Assembly (NCBI GenBank): GCA_037349105.1
Contig: JAYJMM010000052.1
Coordinates: forward strand, 186,001 to 250,000
Direction: 5' to 3'
DNA from: Limnomonas spitsbergensis
Lineage: Eukaryota; Chlorophyta; Chlorophyceae; Chlamydomonadales
DNA: 64,000 bases
A model generated the notes under the pieces. It ran no database searches and was not told the DNA's origin. It worked only from the letters and a program-made list of their open reading frames with translations. The translations under genes and the position numbers were made by a program. Shown piece by piece: positions 44,535 to 55,480 of this stretch; position 1 is the first letter of the stretch, and each line of letters starts with the position of its first letter.

Positions 44535-45520
44535 TCTATGAGCACCCGTCAGAAATTGGGGATTTTGACCCTAGTAAAAATGTAGCACTCACACTTGTAT
44601 GTCGTAGTTCAACGACAGGGCAAGAGTACGGACATGTCGCTTCCTTGACAAGGGGGGACTCGAGAATAAGGTATAATGAACAAATATAGCGCACGTATCC
44701 GCTCTATGATAATGCCATGCAATCGAGGATGGTGATGACGTGGCAGAATTAAGACATGCGCACATTAAGACATTTTAAGCGCTGTTCGGTAAAGAGTTCC
44801 AAGGCTGCGGCTCGCGGCATGCAGACTGCAGAGCCGCTTTTCTTGTGACCACTACGAGACCGACATAGCACGCCCCACCTCGTCGTTTGCATCAGCGGCT
44901 CATTGGAACGGCATCAGCTACACCTGATCGAGATGTCTTCCCTAGTATCTGATGGCTCTGGAGGTAAGAGACTGGCAGTATCCCAACGCTGCGCGACCCT
45001 ACGCACGTGCACATGCAAAGTGGCTGGTGCGGGCCTCCTGAATTTCAAAACGTCAATGTCTTACTGTCCATAACTCTTCTGACGCCTCGTTTCTTTGCTT
45101 TTGGCCATCGATCAGCAGCATTCAAGGGGGCGCCTTTCCCCTTCACAGCCTCACCCAAGGCAAGCAAGCTTGTCCCTCAAACTTTGTATCCCTGATGGCC
45201 TGCCAGGAACTAACACCGCAGCCACTCACTGAGGGTATGCTCGTGTGGGTACAGCTTCTTGACAAATGACTGTGTTTGGAGCTTTTTGGCGCAATCACCT
45301 AAGAGCAGATTCTCACCTGGCTGGTTTCGCTGAGTTTGGCTAGTTTGGGTAACTCGGGTTCGCACGGTTTCGCAACCTGGGGTCCGACCCCCAGTTTCAG
45401 TTCGGTTGGTTTCGCATTGGTTTGGTTTCGCCAAACTGAGCTTCCCGCAAGGTGGCTTCCTGACGCCGGGCCAACCAACCAAAACTGAACTAGGTATGAA
45501 TCGGCTCTAAGCAAACATGC
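44535..45520. other. Intergenic stretch, no gene seen
   Basis: Unique-looking DNA with a ggtttcgcattggtttggtt-type degenerate repeat around 45310-45450. No exon is supported. Confidence 0.4.
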
Positions 45521-45524
45521 ATAT

Positions 45525-45780
45525 GCATGTCTGTGAGTGCATGTGCATGTATGGTACATATTTGTGAGTGTTCGTGCGGTATGGCGCATGCTTTTGAGTG
45601 CCCATGCATGCATGGTGCATGTCCGTTAATGACCTTGGATGCATGGCCCATGTCTGTGACTGCCCATGCATGCATGGCGCATGTCCGTGAGTGATCATGC
45701 ATGCATAGTTTATGCCTCTGAGTGCCCATGCATGCATGGCGCATGTCTGTGAGTTTTCATGCATGCATGGCGCATGCATG
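45525..45780 (+). repeat. About 32-bp catgcatgcatggcgcatg minisatellite
   Basis: Seven or eight degenerate units of tctgtgagtgcccatgcatg plus catggcgcatg. The tgcatgca core is self-complementary, so single strands can fold. Confidence 0.8.
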
Positions 45781-46414
45781 AGCACTCACACACATTTCCA
45801 AGCGGGTCATAGCAAGCATTAAGCTCAAGCAGCAAACTATTTTTCTTGCAGTGCATTCCCTGACACCTTGTGAGATCTCCGGCGGCCATCACGGAGCCTT
45901 GGGAATCAAATCTTGACCGACAAACCGCTAGTGGCCCAAGCAACAGGGCATACTGCACCAGGCCCCCTCAACCGTAGGCCATGATGCTACTGATTTTTAG
46001 CTGAAGCGCGCTAGAAGAAATAGTGACAGCAAGTGGTGAGGGAGTCCTTTTCAGCTGCAGACAACTGGTCAGCAGGCATCACCTGATTGCATATGTGAAA
46101 TGTCAAATGTTCTTGCCTGCTCTGAAATGTTTCAAGAGCATAACCACGCTGCCGCCCCTCGGCAGTTCAGGATCCAGCCTTGTCTCCTGCAGAGCCGCCA
46201 TGAGTAGGCCCTTCATATCAGGGCCTGTGGAAGAGTGACTTCATTGATGCTTAAACACCAACCAGCCTCCCAGATTGATCTCACCAGCCTCTCCAAGCAC
46301 GTATCCGCATGCATGCGTGCTAACGCAAGCTCTGAATACATCCTACTTCCTGGGCACTCAGTGCTTCATCTTTCATGCGCCACGCTCAGGGGCCATCGAT
46401 GATGATGCCACATG

Positions 46415-46745
46415 CACTCAATTGCATGCACCCGCTTGCATGCACCCGCTTGCATGCACCCGCTTGCATGCACCCGCTTGCATGCACCCGCTTGCATGCA
46501 CCCGCTTGCATGCACCCGCTTGCATGCACCCGCTTGCATGCACCCGCTTGCATGCACCCGCTTGCATGCACCCACTTGCATGCACCCACTTGCATGCATC
46601 CGCTTGCATGCACCCGCTTGCATGCACCCACTTGCATGCACCCACGTGCATGCACCCGCTTGCATGCACCCACTTGCATGCATCCGCTTGCATGCACCCG
46701 CTTGCATGCACCCACTTGCATGCACCCACTTGCATGCACTGGCAC
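46415..46745 (+). repeat. 15-bp tgcacccgcttgca minisatellite upstream of the EF-hand gene
   Basis: About 22 copies of gcttgcatgcacccg with a cccactt variant. It is bracketed by two copies of tcaggggccatcgatgatga (about 46386 and 46780); the second runs into the start codon region of the EF-hand gene at 46793. The array thus sits between a duplicated first-exon edge. Because 15 is a multiple of three it gives open frames on both strands that are not genes. Confidence 0.85.
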
Positions 46746-46792
46746 GCACATTGAGCAGTGCCTCCTCTTTCATGCATGCCCAGGGGCCATCG

Positions 46793-49700
46793 ATGATGAG
46801 TACGCACAGCACACGAGTCGCTTTGATGGGCGCTTCAGCAGCGCTTCAAATGTACTCCAAGGAGGACCTCAAAGAATGCTTTGAGGCGCTGGACAGCAGT
46901 GGGAGAGGTGGGTCCAGGGCTTAGGGTTGACTAGGCTTACAGTTGGGGATAAATGAGGCCAGTTTCGAGGGTTAAGGGTTCAGTAAAAGCACTGGACTAG
47001 TCGACTGCAGCCGGAGCGGTGGCTTGAGGGTGCAGGGTTCAAGCTAAGGTCAAGGCCACTATCGAGAGGGGAAGTCTTTGTTAACAGTTTGGAGGTCTGA
47101 AGTTGGAGGTACCAAGTCAGAGGTCCTTAGTCGGTGTTCTTAATTCTAAAACGCTTTTGGTGTCAGAGGTTTCAAATCGGAGGATTTGAGTTGGTTCAAT
47201 ATTTAGTTTGGAGTTGTGGGTAAACTGCTTGGGCGTGCTGCATTCTTTTCAGTGCACGCAAGCTACATTTAGCTACATCCCAGCCTGCATCCGAGTAGTC
47301 ATGGTGCAGCATGCCCACTCAGTTGCTCAGGCTGCCGGCCGTGCGCAGGTCATGCTGTTTTCCCTTGAACCCCTCAACAGGGGTCTTGTGTGCATGAAAC
47401 TAATTATCTCGGCTCAGCATGTCGGCCAGTATGCCATTAGTTGGCAGTGATCCTGATCAGAATAAAAGGATCTAGGTGTCCGCACGTTATGCGTTCATGT
47501 GGACCCTGTATCACCTGGTTGCACGATACTGCATCATACAGCAGGAAACGACACAGTTGTGGCCAGATTGTACAACCTGGGGAGCCCGATGCGGCATAAT
47601 ACGGCACCATTTCCGCCGGATTTATTACCAAGGTAGCACCCTAGTGCATGACGCAGCACAGTTCTAGCTGGATCGTACTACCAGGGCAGCACAATATGAC
47701 ATGATATGGCACGAATGCATGATACATTACAGCTTTTACCGTATTGCACTACCAAGGTAGCATGATATGGCATGAAACGGCACAATTTTAGCCCGATTGT
47801 ACCAAGGTTTCACAAAACAGCAGGATCTGGCACATGTTTGGCAGGATTGTGCGACCATGGCATTTCCCGTATATTGGTATATACGTATGGAGGCTTGCAT
47901 GCTCAACATGCTGAGGCTCAGCTCAGTGATTTTGCCTGAAGCAGCATCCTCTGCCTTCTCCCACAAGGCCATAAGTGAAGTATGTTGGTATCCGGCTGGG
48001 CTGGAAAGCGCTGCAGATTATATAATGACTTTGCGCTCTCGGATGCACCCCCATGCAAGTATTGGCGCACACACTCTCGCTGAACACTGTTTTGGGGGGG
48101 CTTCGGCTGCAATTCAGGTGCAGCCGGCCTTTGGCCGGCAGCCTTGGTGCAACAAGCCACGTTGCATGGGGCAGAGGCTGCAGGCCGGTCATGGCTTGGC
48201 CCCCATCGACCCAGTGGTCGATGGGGGCCAAGCCATGACCGGCCTGCAGCCTCTGGCCCATGTGAGCAATCCCGCCCATAACAAAGTGGAGGAGCAGGTT
48301 TTGGGGTGTGAGAGGAACCGCGGCGTAACCTCCTCGAGCTCAATTAGGGTCCCAGACGGTAAGTGCGCTATGCACCTAGAATAAAATTGGGGTCCTGCCT
48401 GGCAGCCCCCCCATGTTGAAGCCCCCCTGGAGCACACAAAAGTAGACTTTGCCGCGCAGGAGTATGACAGGGGTCAAGATATAGCTGAGTGATTGATTGG
48501 CCGTGGATGTGTCCGCACAGCTACCCCTTCTGGTGCACACTTCTGGTAGTATGAAAAATGCAACATCGATGCTCAGCTATGTATATTTCCCTGCTGCCTA
48601 AAGAGATATTTCTATCCGCTAATGAGCTCATTTTCTGGCATGCACAGGGATTATCAGCTTTGACGACGTCACAAATGCTGCAGAAGCCGTTTTGGGGCCT
48701 GGAGGTTACAGGTGGGGATCTCAGCAGATGCGGGGCCTGGAGGTTACAAAATGGGATACAAGCAGATATGGGGGCCGGAGATACATATGGGGATACAAGC
48801 GGTTACGGGCCTAGATCTAGATCAAAAAAATTCAAATTTGTTACAGGCCTGGCGCAAGGTTACACCGGCATCTGCCAAACTCTTCTTGCTATGCATGCCA
48901 CCCTTGTTGGTCACACCACCTAATGCCTACCATTGTGTTTTCTTGTTCACCATCCTGCAGTATCATAATCATCACTGTTCCAGGCATGGCCACGAATTTA
49001 GGATAGCCTCTGTTGTAATCAGCGCCTTGCATTTCCTACCTGCGTAGCATCCTCGAAATTGACAATTTTGGGAAAACTGCCATTATGAATACTGGTCAAA
49101 ACCCCTCACGCTAAACAACCAATACAACTGCCTGGTACCGGTATTGCAGTCCTTCCAAGCTCAAGGAATCATGCTCATTGATGGGCAGGAATGGCAATGG
49201 GACGATTGAATGGTGAGCAACTGAGCAATTGAGCATACGTTAATGCAGCCTCCGGGTTCAGTGTGTATGATGTAGGGTGTAGGGTTCAGGGTCTAGGTTA
49301 CAGTGAAGTGTGGACCAGAATCGTAAGCATAAGACGGAATCCTGAGCATACGGTAATGTGCACTACGCCGTAGTGACTACGGTGGTGGTGGTGGGCCAGA
49401 GTGGCAAGGGTGTTATCAGAATATCAGACATTGAGCGTTTAGTAGTACAGATGAATGTGCATGTTAATCTGCTGCAGCACAACCTGTGCATCCACACCTA
49501 ACACCCTTTCACAAAGGGCCTTGCAGAGAAACAAGGAGGACTTAAATGAGAAGAAGCACTGACGCAAGCCTGTGGGGTTTGTGTGCGTGTTTTTGTCCAA
49601 TGTCCCGTCTCCGGCTGCCCCTCTGCACTGGAGACGTGCACCTTAACATGGCTGGGGTCTGCTCATATGGTTGTGGGCAAACCATGTAGGATACTGCCAT

Positions 49701-52695
49701 GGCTATGTGTGCAGGCCTGTGAGCTCTGCACCTTAGCATCCACAAAAACCAGCAGGCATCATGCTGTTCCTGTAGTCAGACATCATGCTCCTTCCTGAGC
49801 ACCAGGCTCAGTATGATAAGATCTCTGTGTCAGTCCATTGGGTGCAAGTAAGAGAGAGCTGTGCACCTCAGCATGCTGCTTGCCTTTTGCCCTTCTCCTT
49901 GTAACATGGGTTTTGGTGGTAAGGACGCAGCCACACTGCTCCCTTAACCCTGAAAAACCTACCCCTCCAAGGGGTCGTCTCTCTTTTGCCTGTCTGTCAG
50001 CTTCACCGCCTCTGGCCTCGCCTGGACGTGCTTCATCCACTGAGCCCTGCCGTTCGCACGCCACGCAGGTTTGAGTTCCGTATGTTTGTGCTCTCGCAAA
50101 CGCCGCAGTCGTCGGTGGCTGCGGACCGCATATTGTCTGAGCAAAGCAAGGAGAGGATCGCCCTGGTGAACGACAACATGCGCCTGGTGAGAGGCTTGTG
50201 ACAACAATAACCATGCCTTTGTGTTCATGCGCATGACAGCTGCATCGTCTTGAAGCTCGTGGCCATGTCTATGCTTGTCGCCCGCTGCCGGGAAGAGCAT
50301 AATCTCTGATCCACGTTTCTCAATGGTGGGCGTGTGTATGTGTGTTTGCCTACTCAGGTGGACATGCTCATGGCGTACCGAAGGAAAGCGAAGATATGGC
50401 GCATGATGCAGGTGTGCTAAATAAAGCCCAACCAAGTACCGGTAAAAACGTAAATGCATATGACGCATTGTGCTGATGGCTTCCGTGGTCTTACTGTCCT
50501 TAATTGAGAGCGCACCAGACCCCCCTGAGTATGCCAGTGGTCCGCCTCCACTGAGCCGATGGGGCCCCCACCTTGATTGGCACATTGCCTGCGGCCTGAG
50601 CAGCAAGGCGGTGATGCAGGCGGTGATGTAGCTGAATTGTGGCTGAATGGCTTCAAAGCAAGCAGTGGTATCGCACATCAAAGGAACGAGGCCTAGCAGC
50701 TAAGCCAAACCCTGATGCTGGTATCCGGATCTGGCCTCCGGGGGTGGGTGGGGCCGGGAGGTGGGGGGATTTACGTTAGTGGATGGTGCGGCTCGAAGAA
50801 AGAAAACTGCACTTTGCATGGTGGCGAGGGTCCGGGAACCTGTGCGTCATGAGTTTTGACGTCTCCCCCTCCGGGAGAAGGCTTATGTGGCCTTTTGTGG
50901 CATGGGGGTCCTGAGTGGAGTCTAAGAAACAAGCCACGTGTGCTTCTTGAACAAGGAATTGCAACCTTTAGCACTCTACTAGTAACCAGCGAAACTGAAC
51001 ATACTGGATGATGCACTATGGTTTGTCTTGGCGTATCAAGGAATGAGGATGTTTGAGGGAGGCTGGTGTAAAATATAATTTAGTGAACAGATGCATTAAA
51101 TGCGGCAGCACTCAAACCAACACCGCTAACAAATCGTCCGTGCTCCTGACTGACCTTGCTTCCTATCAGAACTCGGACAACTACTTCAAAGAGAAGCTGC
51201 TGGACACATCCCTGGAGGCCCTGGCTCAAACGAGCCCGCGCGGTGGTGGCGGAGAGCCCTCCTTGTCAAGATCATCACTGTCGATGGCTGCTGCTGCCTC
51301 TGTAAGCCATCGCTTCTTGCACCCGGCCACGAGATCTGTCTCCGGGCTGCCCTCCCCTCCCGCGGGAGTTCCAATGGACCCTGCTGGGTGCCGCAGGGCT
51401 TCCTCCTCCAACGGCGGCATCAGCGGCATCGGCACCTGCGGCAGTTTCCGCAGCAGTCGTAACGGCTGCAGCCGCCTGCTGGGCTTGGCAAAGGATGCAA
51501 AGCTCCTGGCGATGAACATGTCGCGAATGTCGGACTTTGCTGAGTGGGAGACGCCGCAGCGGCTGTGGTTGTCGACGTCAGAGGGAGATGGGGCGCGACA
51601 TCACAACCACGGCGAGCTGGGCACGGCGTACTCGCTCAACCATTACGCTGCATCCTCACTGAGTTCTTGTAGTGGGCCTGAGGCTGTGCCGTCGCCTTAT
51701 TGGTCCCTGCAGCAACACGACGTGCGAAGGCACATGCAGAGTGCTATGTCCAAAGCGCGGACTGGCTCGCCAAAGCGGGTCCCGTCTGTGCATCAGACGC
51801 TGCTTGCGGCGGATGCAGCGAACGGTTCCGAGCCTTTGGTGTGGGCGGGCCTGTCCACCAGCGTCTCACCGAACGCCGAACACTCAAACACGAGTCTCGG
51901 TGCGTCCTCCTCCTGCTGTTCGTCGTCGTCTGTGCCGCAGCTGTGGCACCTGGGCAGCTTGGCGGCGGATGCGTCCTCACCAACCGGGACCTTCAGCGAA
52001 CCAGGCCTCAGCATCAAGGCCTCAAACAGCAAGCGGACGCTGGCCATGCCCGCGGTGCGCGGGGCGAGCCGGCTGGGTGGACTGCCCCATGCACCCACCT
52101 CGTTTGAAACGTCCCCAATGGGACGGCAGGCACAGCCACCGCCGCACGCCATGCTGCCGGGAAGCAGCGGGGCCAGGAGCCGTAAGAGCCCAACCCCGAA
52201 GCCCCCTGCTGACCCCAAGATTAGCTGGTTTGGCGCCTTCTTGAGGAAGGTGTGCATTGAATTGACACTTTATTATCGATCGATTGTATCGCTAGGAACT
52301 TGAAATTAATAAGCTCCACCTGAAATCCTTGACACCAAATCCTGAACCTTAAATAATGTAGCGGTAAAGCATGGCTGCATGAGGAAGGTGTGTGTCAAAT
52401 CTTTAACGCAATCCCCAACCCTTGACCCCAAAAAATAAATGTGCAAGTCCGTCCTCCAACCGCCTGGTTTGCACCGATGCAGGTTAAACATTCTCGTTTG
52501 GAAGAACCGTCAGAGGGGATGAGAGACGGGGACCTTGGCGGAGTTGTGCGTGGCAGTGGGCTTCAGCTCAGCTTCCACGCTCAACGCTTCCAGCGGGGGC
52601 AGAGCAACAAGGCCAGGGTTGCTGCGCCGGGGCAGCGGCCAGGCACCACGGTTGAGCAACGCAGGGACGGGGCGTCTAGGAGCGGTCAGAGGTGA
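46793..52695 (+). CDS. EF-hand-like protein of unknown function, 6 exons
   Basis: Exons: 46793-46907, 48648-48711, 50069-50186, 50358-50411, 51170-52249, 52483-52695. GT-AG introns, phases close, 1644 nt give 547 aa. Residues about 20-60 (YSKEDLKECFEALDSSGRG, then IISFDDVTNAAEAVL) form one helix-loop-helix across the exon 1/2 join. The loop DSSGRGIISFDD has Asp, not Glu, at position 12. A charged helical part follows (FEFRMFVLSQ, RILSEQSKERIALVN, MAYRRKAKIWRMM). Exon 5 encodes a long Ser/Gly/Pro-rich, probably disordered region, and exon 6 a basic tail. Calcium sensing is possible. I do not recognise the family. The start is the first in-frame Met of exon 1; the AG at 46782-46783 could be a real acceptor, so upstream exons may exist. 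Confidence 0.65.
47465..47870 (+). repeat. About 60-bp degenerate repeat in EF-hand gene intron 1
   Basis: Six diverged units built from ttgtac.acc.ggttgcac, then atgatacggcacgattt and agc.ggattgta. They are A/T-richer than their surroundings and give no coding signal. Confidence 0.55.
48123..48261. repeat. Near-perfect 46-bp palindrome with 4-nt loop
   Basis: Left arm 48166-48211 and right arm 48216-48261 are complementary at 45 of 46 positions around the loop cagt. A smaller perfect hairpin (GCCGGCC, ttt, GGCCGGC) lies at 48123-48139. It sits in intron 1 of the EF-hand gene. A transcript would form a very stable stem; DNA could extrude as a cruciform. Confidence 0.9.
48690..48835 (+). repeat. 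Copies of the exon 2/intron 2 donor of the EF-hand gene
   Basis: The junction ggggcctggaggttacag|gtggggat (48694-48719) recurs at about 48741 (ggggcctggaggttacaaaa) and 48772 (gggggccggagatacatatg), and partly at 48808 (gggcctagatctagatc). Unit spacing is 35-47 bp. Only the first copy keeps the AG|GT. Confidence 0.65.
52250..52482 (+). repeat. Copy of the exon 5/intron 5 donor of the EF-hand gene
   Basis: The junction ttgaggaag|gtgtgcatt (52241-52258) recurs as atgaggaaggtgtgtgtc near 52379, in an intron that also contains cttgaccc/ccctgaacc telomere-like fragments. Confidence 0.5.
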
Positions 52696-54085
52696 CATAT
52701 CAGCGGGATGAGCTCCTCACGCGTGTGATGATGAACACGCTTTCCATGTCTATGGGAGTGTGTCATGTATGTTGAAACCACGATTGAGGTGCCCACGGGT
52801 CGAGGCGTGTAGGCTTAGTGGCTCTGTCCGATGAGGTTCAGAGAGTCGACAAGAAGCCTCGGGAATGGCTGATGATGTGAGGTTTGGTGGTAAGTTGATG
52901 ATGGATGAACCAGCACTTTTGCGAAAGAGCTGATGAATATCTGATGGGTCTAATTAATCATAGTGACACAGTCATAATTATTGCTCATTGCCTTAGTCAG
53001 CGGTGATCCATTTGCGGAACTACCTGGAGCAAGAGGCGCACCCTTGGTCGCTGGTCTGAGAGCTGGGCAGACCCTGGGTTTCTACTTGCTGCCATTGCAA
53101 CATTATAGCAGCGCTTCATCATGAATAGGCTCGTTCGTAAAATCATAAGGTATGGCTATCATGGAAATTACTGGGCATGGTGCGGCTGCAGGGAGCGATA
53201 GAGCTTAAAATCACATCATAATCCCCCATTGTTTCCTCTCCCGTCTTCTTCACAAGCAACCTTATTTCTTCCCTCTGAGCTCCTTTATTTCATTGTAGGC
53301 GTCGATGATTCGTGTCTAGGAGTGTTTCCGTCATCAACTTTTTTGATCGGATTTTTAACAACATAAAGCAAGGAATAGCTGAGCATTTGTGAGTATATGT
53401 ACACTGGAGACAGCGTTTTGCTAAAATCAACATATCATTCTGAAATTAAATACCGTATGCCGTGCTGCTGTAAATTAAATATACTTATAAAATGAAGTCC
53501 TGATGACAATTATACATCCTGTTGAAAGTTAAGCTATCCAACTACACTGAAAATGATTCTGCTGGAAAACAAGTATCCTGCTGAAAATTACTTGTTAACC
53601 ACGAGTGCCCCCCCCCAAGATGTACCACTTGAAGTTCAACCCTAATATTAGCTGATGCGGGCACCGAGTCTTTCTTTTCCTTACCGGATTCATCCATGCC
53701 TTTGGCATCTCACTGTCAACCTCAGACAAACGTCAGGATTCAAGGGTGAATTGAAACGGCAAGAGCTGTTGTTAGAAGTCAGGCGGAAGACAGGTACTGT
53801 CTAAGCATACGCCGTCGGACACCAGCAGACGCAAGCAATAGCATACAACACAGCTTACTGGTAAGGAGCATGTGGCCCACAGTTATGCCAAGCTGCTTCC
53901 CATCTTCCTGTCTCTCACAACTCAAGCAGCATCAGCAGATAGCGATCCGTCACAGCTGGAATGCAGTCCTTGAAGGATGAAACATAACAAAAGGCTCAAG
54001 TGATCTCATCAAATCCAGATTCGGTATCGGGGCCTGAGCTGGATTGTAACAGATCATGGTGGCCCTAGCAAGCAGCGAGCAAAGA
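52696..54085. other. Intergenic stretch, A/T-richer, no gene seen
   Basis: No exon is supported. A TGTAA at 53469-53473 could be a distal polyadenylation signal of the EF-hand gene but is over 750 nt from the stop. The phrases tgctgaaaatta and ctgttgaaagttaa recur near 53519-53590. Confidence 0.4.
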
Positions 54086-54089
54086 AACC

Positions 54090-55140
54090 TTTGAGCGGGT
54101 CATGGCCCCCGACTCCAGGACCTCAAGCTTCAGACTCGCAAGGAACAGCAGCAAGCCGAACACCTCGCCTCCACCCGCCACGCGCCTCCCCACAAGCGCC
54201 AGGCCACCGTCCCCCGATACCGGCAACCACGAAAGACCCTGGTATGCCCTCCCTCACCAGAAACCAAATATTGCCATCTTCATACCGTTATTCATACTCG
54301 CATCTTATGTTCAATGCCCCCCCCCCCCTCCCACCACACACACACACACTTCTTTCTCCCTTCAACACTTACACCTCGAGTTGCTACTAGAAACTCCTCC
54401 CAAACATATTCCGATCACTCGCCCCCCCCTCTGACCTTCTTATTCCACTCTCTCTTGAGCTCCCCCACAGTCCTCTTCCATTCCTTATCATGCCCTTTCT
54501 CTCCCTGCCGGGCGGTTCCACCTTTCTGTCCAGTGTCCACACATCAGGTGTCGTGTGTCCCACAACCCTCATTTAAGCAGGGCCCAGAGGTTGACCTCAT
54601 CCGACCGTCTGCATCTCCACCAGCTCATGACCCACCACAAACACCAGACATTTCCAGTCCCGATGGAACTCAGGTGTCGGACTTGGTCTTCTCTGCCTTC
54701 CAGGCCTCTCCTTTTGTTCTTTCCCCCCCTCTTCCTTTCAGTGTCTTCTTTTCTCCCCTCTGAACAGTTGGGCGCCCACGCGGCCGACCTTTGAGCGGGC
54801 CCAGAGGTGTAACGTTTTTGACCAGTCCCGATGCATAGGTGGGTGGCATGGCTGCACCATGGCCCAGGCTGTGCATGGTAGCTGGAATTGAGCCTAGTCA
54901 TTCCCTACCAGCCCCACGTGGCCGAGCGTTCAGCAGGGCCAAGCGGGTATGCACTGTTCTAAACCAGTCCCGATGCCCTCCATACCAAACAAAACATTTC
55001 ACCATCCTCCCCCTCCCGACCAGACAGTCGGGCGCCCATGCGGCCGAGCCTTTGCAGCATAACACAGAGGTGTCATGTCATTGACCCTCATCATCTTTCA
55101 CTTCTCTTCCAACATACATCCCAGTCTCCCCAATCCTCCT
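54090..55140. repeat. Diverged repeat of tttgagcgggcccagaggt units
   Basis: The phrase ttgagcgggcccagaggt with flanking cagtcccgatgc and gggcgcccacgcggccgac occurs in variants near 54575, 54790, 54930 and 55040, with period about 160-210 bp. The intervals are pyrimidine-rich. No coding signal. Confidence 0.45.
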
Positions 55141-55190
55141 CTCGCTCCACAATGCATCTCTGTTTTCATGATACCCCTGGATGAAGAAAA

Positions 55191-55195
55191 TTACA
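55191..55195 (-). terminator. Candidate TGTAA polyadenylation signal of the PIEZO gene
   Basis: TGTAA on the minus strand about 285 nt past the stop. A second candidate lies at 55269-55273, about 210 nt past the stop. I cannot say which is used. Confidence 0.35.
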
Positions 55196-55480
55196 AAAGG
55201 CTAAACCCCTCAACGAAACCAGAAGTGCTTCTTTTTAAGTAAGCTTCCTAGCTGCTCGCTTGTCTCAATTACAGACTCCTGCCAGAGGCGTGAAACCTCA
55301 GAAAACCCAAGACAAGGTGCCTCCAAACGCATTAGCACCCCGCGAGCCGAAGGTAGTATAAGACCCATGCAGTTGCCATGGCACCCGCCCAATTATCTAG
55401 CCCGCGTGTATGCTTGGTTTCGTGCCTGAGCCTCAGGCCCAGCCAGGGCGTATTCTTTAATCTTTTTTTGAGCTGGATCC

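Noticed and set aside
46366..46924. Frames with CMHPLACTRLHAP-type repeats
   Set aside because: Product of the 15-bp tgcacccgcttgca satellite; equally open on the other strand.
51672..52244. Alternative plus-strand frame of 190 codons over EF-hand exon 5
   Set aside because: Arg/Pro-rich shadow of a GC-rich exon; the frame joining correctly in phase to both neighbouring exons is the other one.
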